A DNA stretch of 64,000 bases from Balaenoptera acutorostrata (lineage: Eukaryota; Chordata; Mammalia; Artiodactyla; Balaenopteridae), in assembly GCF_949987535.1 (NCBI RefSeq), contig NC_080081.1, positions 65,059,603-65,123,602 on the forward strand, in the 5' to 3' direction. The notes below the pieces were generated by a model. The model was not told where the DNA came from. It did not search any database and saw only the letters and a list, made by a program, of their open reading frames with translations. A program made the translations under genes and the position numbers. Of the stretch, positions 46,633-58,500 are shown piece after piece (position 1 is the first letter of the stretch; the number at the start of each line of letters is the position of its first letter).

Positions 46633-48646
46633 GTGAGGAGCGGGTGGTGTGGGCTCGCAGCCGTTTTCCGTACCGCAGTGGTACTTGTCCTCCCCGTGCA
46701 ACTAATATTTGAGAGGAAGGGCTTTCCTTGTCACGAATCTAAGCTATTTTCTCCAGGCCAGTGACCGTTTGCTCTCCCTTTGGGGTCTTCTAGATAGACA
46801 AAGAGGCTGCGTTAAAGACTCAGTTTACCGCGTTTTCTTTCCCTGCCCCACTGCTGGCTGAGGGCTCGAGTTTCCCTCCCGGCTTTCGCTTCTTCTGTCG
46901 CTTATTCGCACTCCTATTAGTCTGTCATAAATTATTCGCATTCATTCCTCATTTTCCTTTATGGTTGAGCCACGAATCATTTTCCAATCTATCATGCTCT
47001 TTTTGGTGAAGAAGAAACCGTGTCTTCCTTTTTCTTATCTTAGTTTGTCTTCTTTCACTCACCAGAACTGTCATTGTTAGCATATGTCATTTAAATGTAA
47101 AGTTTATGTTGAATCCTCTTCTTGATTTTACATTGATTTCTTTTCTGATTGATGTAAGAATAGTTATATAAAATATTTATACCTTTGTCTTCATTGCATA
47201 GGTAATACGTTGTTTCTTGTAGAAAAGTTAGGAAATAAATGAGCAAAACAGAAGTCTCCAGGAATGCTACCATTCAGAGATAATTATTGTTAGCATTTTG
47301 GTGAAAAAACTCCCAGACCTTTTTTCCACATTTGTTGTTGTAATACTACTGTATTTTACATGTGTTGACTTACGCTAGTAAAACAGGAGACCTAGTATAT
47401 TCTACCTACACAGCTCTTTTAACACCTACATATTTTTGTTCAGGTTGAAATTTTATCATTACTACGATAGCATCCTGAATGGCAGTGTATATGTATTCTC
47501 TCCAAAATTCAGATATTATTTCTTCTTCGTTATTGCCCCCTCTACTTCAAATTCTGTAATGATTATTTAAATCATTGGAACAGGAAAGTCTATTTTCAGT
47601 GCGTTCATATTCTTCCCTGCCATTTGAAATATCCCGAACTCCCGGCTTTGCACATAATAATGACTAAATAAAAGTTTGCTGAATGGAATGATTCACTATT
47701 GATTACAGTTATCTTTTTACAGTCTTGTGTTTAAATATGAATAAATGTTTAATGGCACATATTTTAGTTATATGTAAACAAATTCTAAAATGGGTAATTT
47801 TGATGTGCAAGTACTGTAGGATGTTTAATAAATTTCTTTATAGAACCTGTATGTGTATCTTTGAAACTAACAGACTCAAAACAAAGGACTGGTTCAACTT
47901 TAGTCATTAATATGATTTTTTTTTCTGATTTTCACTTGAATAGTTCAGTTTGAAAATCCTGTCACATTTATTTTCCCACTTAAGTCATTTGAAGGAAATG
48001 TCATAAAAGTCTTTGGACTCTGTGAGTCAGCTACATTTTAAATTAAACAGACTTTTTGTCTTGTCCTGAGAAAGCTAACTATCCAAGATAATACGGCCTT
48101 TATGAACTGATATATTCCAAACATTAAGTGGCCAATCTTACCACTTCTGTCAAACTCTCTTCATCCTTTACAGCAGTGGTTCTTAAAGTGTGGTCCATAG
48201 ACCACCTGCAAATCCCCAAGACCCTTTCAGTGGGTCCTCAAGGTCAACATTATTTTTATAATAATGTTGGGATAACGTTTGCTTCTTAAATTTTGTTGAC
48301 ATTTGCACTGATAGTGCAAAAGTAATGGTGGATAAAACTGTTACTTAGCACAAATCAAGGCAGTGACATCAAACTGTACTAGTAGTCATTGTGTTTCACC
48401 TCCATGCACTTGCTAAAGCCAGTTTTTCTGAAGAATGTCCTTGATGAAGCAGTAAAAATTATTAACTTTCTTAAATCTCAACCCTTGAGTACATATCTTT
48501 TTAATATTCTATATGACAAAATGGGGGGAACACATAAAGCACTTCGACATACCAAAGTAAAATGGTTATCTCAAGGAAAACCTCTTGTATGATTGTCTAC
48601 ATTGCAAGTTGAATTAGACACCTACTTTTTACAGGACACAGTTTTT

Positions 48647-49847
48647 TTTTTGTTTTTTTTTAACATCTTTATTGAAGTATAATTGCTTTACAATGGTGTG
48701 TTAGTTTCTGCTTTAAAACAAAGTGAATCAGTTATACATATACATATGTTCCCATATCTCTTCCCTCTTGCGTCTCCCTCCCTCCCACCCTCCCTATCCC
48801 ACCCCTCTAGGTGGTCACAAAGCACCGAGCTGATCTCCCTGTGCTATGTGGCTGCTTCCCACTAGCTAACTATTTTACATTTGGTAGTGTATATATGTCC
48901 ATGCCACTGTCTCACCCTGTCACATCTCACCCCTCCCCCTCCCCATATCCTCAAGTCTGTTCTCTAGTAGGTCTGTGTCTTTATTCCCGTCCTGCCACTA
49001 GGTTCTTCATGGCCTTTTTTTTTTCCTTAGATTCCATATATATGTGTTAGCATACTGTATTTGTTTTTCTCTTTCTGACTTACTTCACTCTGTATGACAG
49101 ACTCTAGGTCCATCCACCTCACTACAAATAACTCAATTTCATTTCTTTTGATGGCTGAGTAATATTCCATTGTATATATGTGCCACATCTTCTTTATCCA
49201 TTCATCTGTCGATGGACACTTAGGCTGCTTCCATGTCCTGGCTATTGTAAATAGAGCTGCAATGAACATTTTGGTACATGACTCTTTTTGACCTATGGTT
49301 TTCTCAGGGTATATGCCCAGTAGTGGGATTGCTGGGTCGTATGGTAGTTCTATTTTTAGTTTTTTAAGGAACCTCCATACTGTTCTCCATAGTGGCTGTA
49401 TCAATTTACATTCCCACCAACAGTGCAAGAGTGTTCCCTTTTCTCCACACCCTCTCCAGCATTTATTGTTTCTAGATTTTTTGATGATGGCCATTCTGAC
49501 TGGTGTGAGATGATACCTCATTGTAGTTTTGATTTGCATTTCTCTAATGATTAAGGATGTTGAGCATTCTTTAATGTGTCTGTTGGCCATCTGTATATCT
49601 TCTTTGGAGAAATGTCTGTTTAGGTCTTCTGCCCATTTTTGGATTGGGTTGTTTGTTTTTTTGTTATTGAGCTGCATGAGCTGCTTGTAAATCTTGGAGA
49701 TTAATCCTTTGTCAGTTGCTTCATTTGCAAATATTTTCTCCCATTCTGAGGGTTGTCTTTTGGTCTTGTTTATGGTTTCCTTTGCTGTGCAAAAGCTTTT
49801 AAGTTTCATTAGGTCCCATTTGTTTATTTGTGTTTTTATTTCCATTT
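48647..49847 (-). mobile_element. 5'-truncated L1 with open ORF2 C-terminus
   Basis: 1.2-kb L1 3' end in reverse orientation. The ORF2 frame is open over its full retained length, 49845 down to 49027 (272 codons), including '[17 protein letters not shown]' (the Cys-rich C-terminal region) and '[20 protein letters not shown]', then a 3' UTR and poly(A). Perfect 15-bp target duplication 'caggacacagttttt' at 48632-48646 and 49848-49862. Lacks promoter, ORF1, endonuclease and most of the reverse transcriptase, so it cannot move by itself. Confidence 0.96.
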
Positions 49848-49962
49848 CAGGACACAGTTTTTATTTGAAAGACTGACTGACAGACAAACTGACTTGGGTA
49901 TTTAGTAGATATTTTCTTGAAAATGAATGATTGACCCTGTCACTTCAAAGAAAACAAGTGAC

Positions 49963-50083
49963 TGGGAATTCCCTGGTGGTCCAGTGGTTAGAACTCTGTG
50001 CATACACTGCAGGGGGCACAGGTTCGATCCCTGGTCGGGGATCCCCGAAGCTGTGTGTGCGGCCAAAAAAAAAAAAACAGAAA
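49963..50083 (+). mobile_element. Short tRNA-type SINE
   Basis: About 120 bp, 'aattccctggtggtccagtg', 'ggttcgatccctggtcgggg', poly(A). Perfect 17-bp duplication 'caaagaaaacaagtgac' at 49946-49962 and 50084-50100. Confidence 0.95.
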
Positions 50084-50845
50084 CAAAGAAAACAAGTGAC
50101 AGAATTTGTTGCTAATGATAAAGTTTGAGTTTTCAAGTGAAAGTTAGAATTTTGGGAAACTTGTATCTGCCATTCTGACCTTGACCATTTTCCAATACTT
50201 AAAAGATTTTTTCTGATGAGATTGGTAGTAATCTTAACAAATGTGATTTTGGGGTATTGTATAAAGAAATGTGTCAACATTTGGAAACTCTCCATAACTC
50301 ATGAACCAGTATTGCCCAAATAAGTCACAATGTTACAAAATCACATATACAGAAAAGTTCCATTCAAAGGGCAAGATAAACCAATAGATTTCAGTGTAAC
50401 AGCATGGAAAGGGCATTGATAGGGTTTCAGATTCCATGTTGCAATTGACTGTTAAGAAATTGCCACTTGTCTAATTTGGTATAGTATTACAGAAAAATAT
50501 TCGTAGCCAGAATAGGCCATTTAAAGGCCATTTAAAAATACTCCTCTCTTTTCCTGCTATATATGTGAGTGAGCCTGGGTTTTCTTCATATACTTGAACC
50601 AGAACAACATATCATTACAGATTGAATGCAGAAGCACATACGAGAAGCCACTATCTTCTGTTAAGCCAGACATCAAAAACAGTGACACCCTCCTTACTAT
50701 TTTTTTTGGTTTAGAAAACATAAGTTTTTTAAAATAAAAATATGTTATATAATGGATTTATTTCTTTAATGGATTCATAATTTTTAAAAAGCTTCTCAGT
50801 TTTAATGTCTAATATGTTAAATATTGGTAGATATAATCAGTGTAA

Positions 50846-51044
50846 CAGTGGTTCTCAATCAGAGGTGATTTTGCCCCTGCAGGACATTTGGCAGTGTCTC
50901 AAGATATTTTTGATTGTCCTGGCTGGGAGGATACTCCTGGCATCCAGTGCGTCAAGACCAGGGATGCAGTTAAACATTCTATAATGCGCACAACAAAGAA
51001 TTATCTGGTCCAAAATGTCAGTAGTGCTGTGATTGAGAGACCTG
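50846..51044 (+). mobile_element. MER20-like hAT element
   Basis: 'cagtggttctcaatcagagg', 'gacatttggcagtgtctcaa', 'caacaaagaattatctggtc' and the terminus 'gattgagagacctg' follow the MER20 consensus as I recall it. Nested in the larger hAT remnant. Confidence 0.8.
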
Positions 51045-51600
51045 ATGTAAACAAAAACTGTATGGAGTCCTCAGCAGTTTTTAAGAGTATAAAGGTGTCC
51101 TGAGACCAAATCATCAAGTAATGGACTTGTTCACAATAGGAAATCCCACGTGAGAAATTTATTTCAAAACTAAATATCAATAAAATATTTATTCTTCTAA
51201 AGAATTTGTATGTTTTCTACTTAGGGACAATGAAAACGATGTAACTACACAGAATATCCCCCTATTTGGTTTGGTCACTAAGCAGCCCAGAACCCAATCT
51301 GCTGTTCACTACTGTGGACCAATTGAGAACCTGCATCTCTGTGCCCTCCCCCCCGCCCCGTCTCCGCTCCCCTCCCCACGCCCCAACATACTTTAACCGT
51401 ATACGTTCCCTGGTCTTGACTTTTCATTATTTAAGTTTTAGTATTTTATTGTTTTTATGTCTTATAGGCCCCTCAAATCCTTTATAAAGGGTAGGCAGGG
51501 TATTAAAAAAAATTGTTAGGTACCAGCTACATTAGCCAACCCTATGAGAAAACCATACCTTGAGAAAACAATTTAATATAATTTAAGAGACATCTGAGGA

Positions 51601-51790
51601 GAAACTAACACACCGTTGTAAAGCAAGTATACTCCAATAAAGATGTTAAAAAAAAAATTCTCACACACATGAAGTACTGTTTCATAAGGTTGTGAGAAAG
51701 CCAAGGTAACGGTTTCTATTATTAAAAGTTTTGCACTTCGGTATGACACATTTGTCATATTGAAACACCCCCCCCCCAAAAAAAAAAAAA
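51601..51790 (+). mobile_element. L1 3' end with candidate 3'-transduced flank
   Basis: Perfect 15-bp duplication 'agagacatctgagga' at 51586-51600 and 51791-51805 bounds a 190-bp insert. 51601-51656 is an L1 3' end up to 'ccaataaagatgtt' and an A-run. 51657-51770 is unrelated sequence containing an ATTAAA. It is followed by a C-run and terminal poly(A). This is the structure of an L1 transcript that read through its own polyadenylation signal. Confidence 0.82.
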
Positions 51791-52140
51791 AGAGACATCT
51801 GAGGATGTAATAAAATTTTGCATTCAGTCAACAAATGTTTTTTGACTGCCTTCTCAGCCAGGTATGACACTAGGCATTGGGATATGGTGGTGAACAGGGC
51901 TGGGTCCTTGGCAGAGCCTCAGTCAACCTGGCAGTAACAGGGAACCTTGCAGCAGTGACTGTGGGAGTGAATCTGCCTAAATGCAGGAAGTAGAACAGTC
52001 GTGGATGTTTGGCATCTCATTCAGAGGCACACGGGAAGACAGTGGTTTCAGGGTCATGTAAACAGATCAGATGCAAAACTCAGAATTGAACTGGAAAAAT
52101 CTAAGCTCCATTCCCCTTCCCTCAAAAATTGTTCTGCTTG

Positions 52141-52260
52141 GGAGTTCCCTGGCGGTCCAGTGGTTAAGACTCCGAGCTTCCACTGCAGGAGTACGGGTTC
52201 GATCCCTGGTTGGGGAACTAAGATCCCGCAAGCTGCATGGCAAGGCCAAAAAAAAAAAAA
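52141..52260 (+). mobile_element. Short tRNA-type SINE
   Basis: 'gagttccctggcggtccagt', 'ggttcgatccctggttgggg' and a long poly(A), with imperfect flanks 'attgttctgcttg'/'attctgctcg'. Lies 470 bp upstream of exon 2. Confidence 0.9.
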
Positions 52261-52730
52261 AAAAAATTCTGCTCGAGGCAAAGTGAGATAATAAAGATGA
52301 TTTAGTGTCTCACCAAACTTTTAACTATGGAATATTTCTTTGGGTTACATATTGTCATTTTGAGGGTCAGATGCCTTTCCCAGTCATATCTTGTTTAGGT
52401 TAATAATTAAATTTATTTTAATCCCTTAACACATATACTGAGTTAGGAGGAAGGTAGCTCAACATTGATTTTTACTGCTGGTTAAAAAGAAAAAGTACAT
52501 TGAATTGCCAGCATGCTGTGGAATTAAAGGGGACCTGCACTTTTGACATTAGATATTTTGTAGCATTAGAATTTTAATAACTGAGTATTTTGTTAGACTC
52601 ACGAGCTATAAAAATTTTCTTTGCTGCTAATATATAAAGCAGTTATGTGAAAGTAGACTTTAATTTGTAGCCTTTCTTTTTTTTAATGGGCATTATATCC
52701 ATTTTCACCCCCCTTCCCCTCTCATTTCAG

Positions 52731-52961
52731 GTGTTTTCATTCATTATTCTTCCCTGGGCTAATTGTATGTGGAGTTTTATGTGTGTGTTTACTCATTGTC
52801 CTTTGGGGAATCAGACTGCTGCTACAGAGAAAGAAAAAGTCGGGCTCAGCTAGCAAAACTGGGAAAAATCAAACGGTGATTGCATTTTTCCATCCCTACT
52901 GCAACGCTGGCGGAGGAGGAGAAAGAGTGTTATGGTGTGCCTTAAGGGCTCTACAGAAAAA
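52731..52961 (+). CDS. ALG11: ALG11 exon 2 (membrane anchor and glycine-rich loop)
   Basis: Acceptor CATTTCAG precedes 52731. 231 bp, residues 15-92. It encodes a hydrophobic span at about residues 21-46 ([26 protein letters not shown]), which anchors the enzyme in the ER membrane, followed by basic RKKK. Then comes [20 protein letters not shown] (64-83), the conserved N-terminal GT-B loop of this GT4 family. It ends CAG AAA AA|, completed by G from exon 3. The donor is GTAGGT at 52962; a second GT four bases on (52966, GTATGC) would give AAG TAG, an immediate stop. Confidence 0.97.
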
Positions 52962-53519
52962 GTAGGTATGCATCTTTCTTAACAATTTGGTACATTGTTA
53001 CTATTTTTGTAAAAAATCATCACCCAGAATGTATCTTTCTCTAGTCATAGCCAGGGATTCCTTTTTTAAGCTATTCTTCAGTAAGGAAACACTGCTCATA
53101 TGCCAACCTGTCTTACAGGATCCTACTGCATTTTACTTGATATGATAAACAGAAAGGGAAAGTATCTGCCCTTTTATGGCATAATTTAGTGGGGATGACT
53201 TGAGAGAGTATGTGGAGAAGAGATTAAATAATAAACAGAAATATACCAAGTACGGTGAAGCACTTTAAACCTGAATACTTTTAGTCAGTGGTGGCACACA
53301 GGAAATAATCTCTCTGAAAGCATCTATTTGACTCTGATTTTGATATCATTATCAGTTGGATAGTCTTAAGTAAGTTACCATGTTAGAAAGAATTTGGTGT
53401 TACACATCTTTTAATGTTCTAGGCTTCCTTCTCCCCACCCCTATCCCACAAGAAAAGAAAAGGCACAGCAAAATACAAGTTCCGTTATTGTTTGATTATA
53501 TGAGGAAAACTATTATCCT

Positions 53520-54150
53520 TCCATGGCGACCGTACTTCCTGGCACACGCCCTTCATTCAGCTTCAGAGTCTTCCCGTGTAATGCCCTTAGCTCTACATTT
53601 CTACATTCTTGGCCCTTCTTGGCTTCTAGCCACCGTCCCTGTGTATCCTCTGCCATCTCCCATAACTGCCTAAATCCAGAGAATTTTCTTAAATCCCAGC
53701 TTAATTCCCACCTCCTTGAAGCCTTCCTACTGTAGTCCATACTGATCTTTCCTTCTCATAATGCTGTGCATTAGCCTTGTTTCTAGATTACCCTTGAGGG
53801 CAGTGGTCAGGTTTCATGATATCTGTACTCATACTCCCCAGCAACCCCTATTACTCCTCTACCTGACTGATGAGAAAAAAAATCCAAGTAATTAGTATGA
53901 CGTGGAAGATACTTTTTTGTCTAGCTCCTGCCACATTTTCTTCTCCTCCCTGCCCACTCCTCACACGCACTTTGCTCCAGCATACTGACCTAGGAGCCTC
54001 ACGCCCTCTCAGGATTCCTCGCCTTTCCATCTAGTGTTCCCTCTTCTCTGAAATAACCTTTTTCTCCTTAGGTAATTCCTGCAAGTCTTTCCTGACTCAG
54101 CATAAGCTACAGTACACTTTCATTCAATCTCCCTATATTTGGGGAGTGGG
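53520..54150 (+). mobile_element. L2-type LINE remnant
   Basis: L2-like order: 'aatcccagcttaattcccac', 'ccttgaagccttcctactgt', 'ttgagggcagtggtcaggtt', then a second stretch with 'ccagcatactgacctagga' and 'aggtaattcctgcaagtctt'. Old and non-coding. Confidence 0.6.
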
Positions 54151-54175
54151 GGAAACGGGGAGGACCTACTATGTA

Positions 54176-54253
54176 TTGGGTTGGCCAAAAAGTTCTTTCA
54201 GGTTTCTCTGTAACATCTTACGAAAACCCCGAACCAACTTTTTGGCCAACCAA
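54176..54253. mobile_element. Palindromic mini-mariner element (hairpin)
   Basis: 78-bp relative of the element at 41737: termini 'ttgggttggccaaaaagttc' and 'aactttttggccaaccaa', flanked by TA (54174-54175 and 54254-54255). It lies in the sense-transcribed intron of ALG11. Confidence 0.92.
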
Positions 54254-54315
54254 TATCAAGCACTGTTCTAAGGGGTTGAGTTTGAATGGTGAACAAGATA
54301 GATCAAGTCCCTCTT

Positions 54316-54622
54316 TTTTTTTTTTTTTTTTTTTAAATATTTACCTATTTATTTATTTATGGCTGTGTTGGGTCTTCGTTTCTGTGCGAGGGCTTTCTCT
54401 AGTTGCGGCAAGTGGGGGCCACGCTTCATCGCGGTGCGCGGGCCTCTCACTGTCGTGGCCTCTCTTGTTGCGGAGCACATGCTCCAGACGCGCAGGCTCA
54501 GTAGTTGTGGCTCACGGGCCCAGTTGCTCCGCGGCATGTGGGATCTTCCCGGACCAGGGCTCGAACCCGTGTCCCCTGCATTGGCAGGCAGACTCTCAAC
54601 CGCTGCGCCACCAGGGAAGCCC
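54316..54622 (-). mobile_element. CHR-2-type SINE
   Basis: Reverse-orientation SINE with long T-run, 'ggctgtgttgggtcttcgtt' and end 'gcgccaccagggaagccc'. Perfect 16-bp duplication 'agatcaagtccctctt' at 54300-54315 and 54623-54638. Confidence 0.95.
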
Positions 54623-54782
54623 AGATCAAGTCCCTCTTATGGACCTTAGATTTCAGTTGAGAGAGAGACAAGATAATAAACAGGGAAAATATCAAATGGT
54701 GAGAAGTGTTATATAAGAAATTCAAACAGGGTAATATGAGAGTGACTCTACCCTTCAGAGTGAGTAAATTAGGTACAGTCTC

Positions 54783-55174
54783 ACCAAGGGGGGAAAACTG
54801 CGGTGGGGTGGGGATGGTGGTGTGCTGAATTGGGCGATTGGGATTGACATGTATACACTGATGTGTATAAAATTGATGCCTAATAAGAACCTGCAGTATA
54901 AAACAACAAACAAACAAAACAACTAATACTAAACTTTCATTGGGTTATTTGTATGGAAATATTTTAATATAAATGTTTCAGACATTACATGAAATTTCTA
55001 AAAATCTTGTATTTGTATGGAAATATGTATGGAAATATGTTAATATAAATGTTTCAGACATATGAAATTTCTAAAAATCTTGTGTTTGTATGGAAATATG
55101 TATGGAAATATGTAAAAAAAAAAAAAGAATCATATAATGAACTTCCAGGTACCCAGTAAAAAAAAAAAAAAAAA
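54783..55174 (+). mobile_element. L1-type insertion with extra 3' sequence and internal tandem repeat
   Basis: Perfect 17-bp duplication 'aaattaggtacagtctc' at 54766-54782 and 55175-55191 bounds a 392-bp insert. It begins as L1 3' UTR ('gggcgattgggattgacatg', 'cctaataagaacctgcagta'), passes an A-rich (CAAA)n tail, then unrelated sequence with about 2.4 copies of a 64-73-bp unit beginning 'gtatggaaat' (54951, 55015, 55088). After that come an A-run, about 33 bp of other sequence and a final poly(A). Confidence 0.85.
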
Positions 55175-55208
55175 AAATTAGGTACAGTCTCTGAGGAAAC
55201 AGCACAAC

Positions 55209-55390
55209 TAAATTCTGACCGACAAAAATAGCTGACATTTACTGAGCTTCTACTGTCTGCCGGGCATGGTTTGAAGTGTTCAACGTGTGTTAGGTGACTC
55301 AGTCCTCATTAACAGCCTAGCGAGGTGGTTACTGTTATCTCGTTTGACAGACAAGGGAACTGAGTTCCTAAAGCCCATGTTCTAAACGTA
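55209..55390 (+). repeat. MIR SINE fragment
   Basis: 'ctgacatttactgagcttct', 'gggcatggtttgaagtgt', 'cctcattaacagcctagcga' and 'ggtggttactgttatctc' follow the MIR 5'-to-3' order. Confidence 0.65.
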
Positions 55391-55679
55391 TGCTCTCCTG
55401 CTCACTTTATGAAAAGACAGTGAGGGTGGGAAAAGAGAATTCAAAGCAGAGGGAGCAACTGCTGCAAGTCCCCTCGGACTGGAAGGAGCCTGGCTTGTTC
55501 CGAGAAGGGAATCCAGTTCGGCTGAAGCCTGCTGAGCAAGTGAGAGAGTTGGGGGGCGGGGGGTTCCAGAGGGGGGCGGCGCCCAGTATGCAGGGCTTGA
55601 GCGAGCAAGGGGGGGAGTTTAGACTTTATTCCAGGTGCTGTGGAAAACCATATGACTGTTTTAAACAGAGGGACGATAT

Positions 55680-56190
55680 TCTGCTTATCTATTACTGCTT
55701 AATAAACCACCCCAAATTGAATGGCTTAAAACAAGAATTTATTATTATTTCTCAGAGTTTGGAAGTTGACAGGCCCTGTTTAGAATCCTTCATGCTCAGA
55801 CTGTGGCAGTTAGATGGCAGCTGGGGCTGGAGTTGTCGGAAGGCTTCTTCACTCACAGATCTGGTTCCTGGGCTGGGATGACTGGGTCAGGCATCTCTGT
55901 CACCAAGCAGCCTCTCCGTGTGACTAGCTTGGGCTTGCACACAACATGGCGGTCTCAGGATAGCAGGACTTCTTACATGACAGCTGTCTCCCCTTAGAGT
56001 GAAGTAGAAGGTGCCAGTCTCTTAGAGCCTGGGTCCAGAACCTGGCACAATGTCACTTTTGCCATATTCTATTGGTAAAAGCAGTCAAGAGCCCACTGTT
56101 ACTCCAGGGGAGGGGACATAGATCCACCTCTCAACCGGAAAAGTGTCAGAGATTTTGTGGCCATCTTTAAGCTGCCAGAGATGACCATCC
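55680..56190. mobile_element. Ancient LTR-like interspersed repeat
   Basis: 'tattactgcttaataaacca', 'ggaaggcttcttcactcac', 'cctgggctgggatgactggg' and 'caacatggcggtctcagga' belong to a familiar old mammalian repeat, probably LTR-derived. I cannot name the family with confidence. Confidence 0.45.
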
Positions 56191-56969
56191 TTTTTACATT
56201 TTAAAAGGCTCAATCTAGTTGCTGGGAGGGGGGCTAGGGAGGAGCGATTAGATGCTCAGCCTTTAGACATCACAGCATCCTGGGCTGTTCATCAGTACAC
56301 AGCACATTATTTGTTTATATATCTGTTCTTTCCACTGGACTGAGCTCCTTGAGGATGAAGACTCTCCATCATCCCTTATTCTCTAGAACCTAGTAGCTCA
56401 CACTAGATAGTTAATAAATGTTTTATATGACTCAGAGAATAATTATAAACACAGCCAGAGTGAGGCCAAAGTGTTAAAATCATAAGAATGTACTTTTCCA
56501 TATTTCCATTATGATTATATCTAATTGTGATGCAGGCACAAGGTCTAGCTTTTAAAACCTTTGTGCATTTCTCAGATTAAAAACACTAATGCTTTAGGAT
56601 TTATGATCCTATCTAAAGATACCTTTAGTGAATTTTAACTCTTGTTTATGAATATTTTATTAATATTTCATTACCATTATAATGCTGAGAAAGTTGTCAA
56701 AATTTTTGAATACTTCTTAAAAATGAAAATGTCTCATTTATAAATCAGTAATTTTGTTGATGTCTGCTGTATGCAAAACTCTTAGTGGAGGGAAAAGCAA
56801 AGAACTAGAAGTCTCCTTTAGAGGACTGACATTTTAGTTGTAGGGCAGTGGAAGACCCAGGAGAGAGTGGAGTCAGTAAAAAACAGTGGAAAACATTTTT
56901 TTAGTCTAAAAATAAGCTTCTTTATGATTGTGAGAAAATAGTTATCTACAACGTTTTGCTTGATTTTAA

Positions 56970-57956
<987 letters not shown>

Positions 57957-58109
57957 TAAACAACTTGTTTGGTGCCATGAGATATACATTTTAGGTGATT
58001 TTGATAAAATGATAACATTCCGGAAGTTTTCAGCAAGTCCTCAGTCTCTTCCCCGAGTCCACCAAGTGTGCTTTCCTCATTTGAGACCCTGTAAAACAAT
58101 CAATAACAA

Positions 58110-58345
58110 TAGCTAATGTTTATTGACCACTCACTGTGTGGCGGTCACTCTCAAGGTCTTTATAAGTATTATCTGATTTAACTGTCTCTGGAACTTCACT
58201 TAACAGGTATTATGATTATTTCCATTTTATAAACTCAGACACAGAGAGGGTTTAGAACTTGCCTAAGTTCAGTCACACAGTAAGAGATAGAGCCCAGATT
58301 CCAATCCAGACAGCCTCTGCTCTTAACTACTGTATTTTCTCTCCC
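58110..58345 (+). repeat. MIR SINE
   Basis: Well-preserved MIR: 'atgtttattgaccactcact', 'tatgattatttccattttat', 'agagagggtttagaacttgc', 'cagtcacacagtaagagat', 'cctctgctcttaactactgt'. Confidence 0.8.
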
Positions 58346-58349
58346 CACC

Positions 58350-58500
58350 TAACGCCATCTATGTGCTGGTTCAGATTCCTGGGCCTCATGCTAATCCCAC
58401 TGAGGAGCCAGATCAGAATTTCTGGGTGGGCCCAGGTGGAGGTGTTTTGGTAAAGCCCCTCAGGTGATTCTGTTGTGCATCAAAGGCCGAGAACGCCTGT
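58350..58500 (+). mobile_element. MER5A-like hAT element
   Basis: 'gattcctgggcctcatgcta', 'agccagatcagaatttctgg' and 'cccctcaggtgattctgttg' match MER5A order; terminus near 'gagaacgcctgt'. Confidence 0.65.

Larger units (their letters stand above)
48174..51110 (+). mobile_element. hAT-family DNA transposon remnant with decayed transposase, multiply interrupted
   Basis: Starts 'cagtggttcttaaagtgtgg' and ends near 'aaaggtgtcctgagaccaaa', ends typical of large mammalian hAT elements. Transposase pieces are readable: 48389-48592 (LDEAVKIINFLKSQPLST..HTKVKWLSQGK) and, at about 50531-50690, the C-terminal dimerisation-type segment (LKILLSFPAIYVSEPGFSSYT, then RLNAEAHTRSH). Stops and frameshifts make it inactive. 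An L1 (48647-49847), a short SINE (49963-50083) and a MER20-like element (50846-51044) have inserted into it. Confidence 0.82.
46633..52730 (+). other. ALG11: ALG11 intron 1
   Basis: 6098-bp intron. 46633-48170 holds no element I can name apart from weak L2-like text near 47640-47690. 48174-51110 is a layered hAT transposon nest, 51601-51790 an L1 3'-transduction candidate and 52141-52260 a short SINE. About 52270-52720 is A/T-rich and unassigned. I see no UTP14-like retrocopy here. Confidence 0.9.

Noticed and set aside
54171..54716. 181-codon open frame
   Set aside because: It is translation of a mini-mariner plus a reverse CHR SINE. SINE-derived frames with the same peptide recur at 38005, 38448 and 3750.
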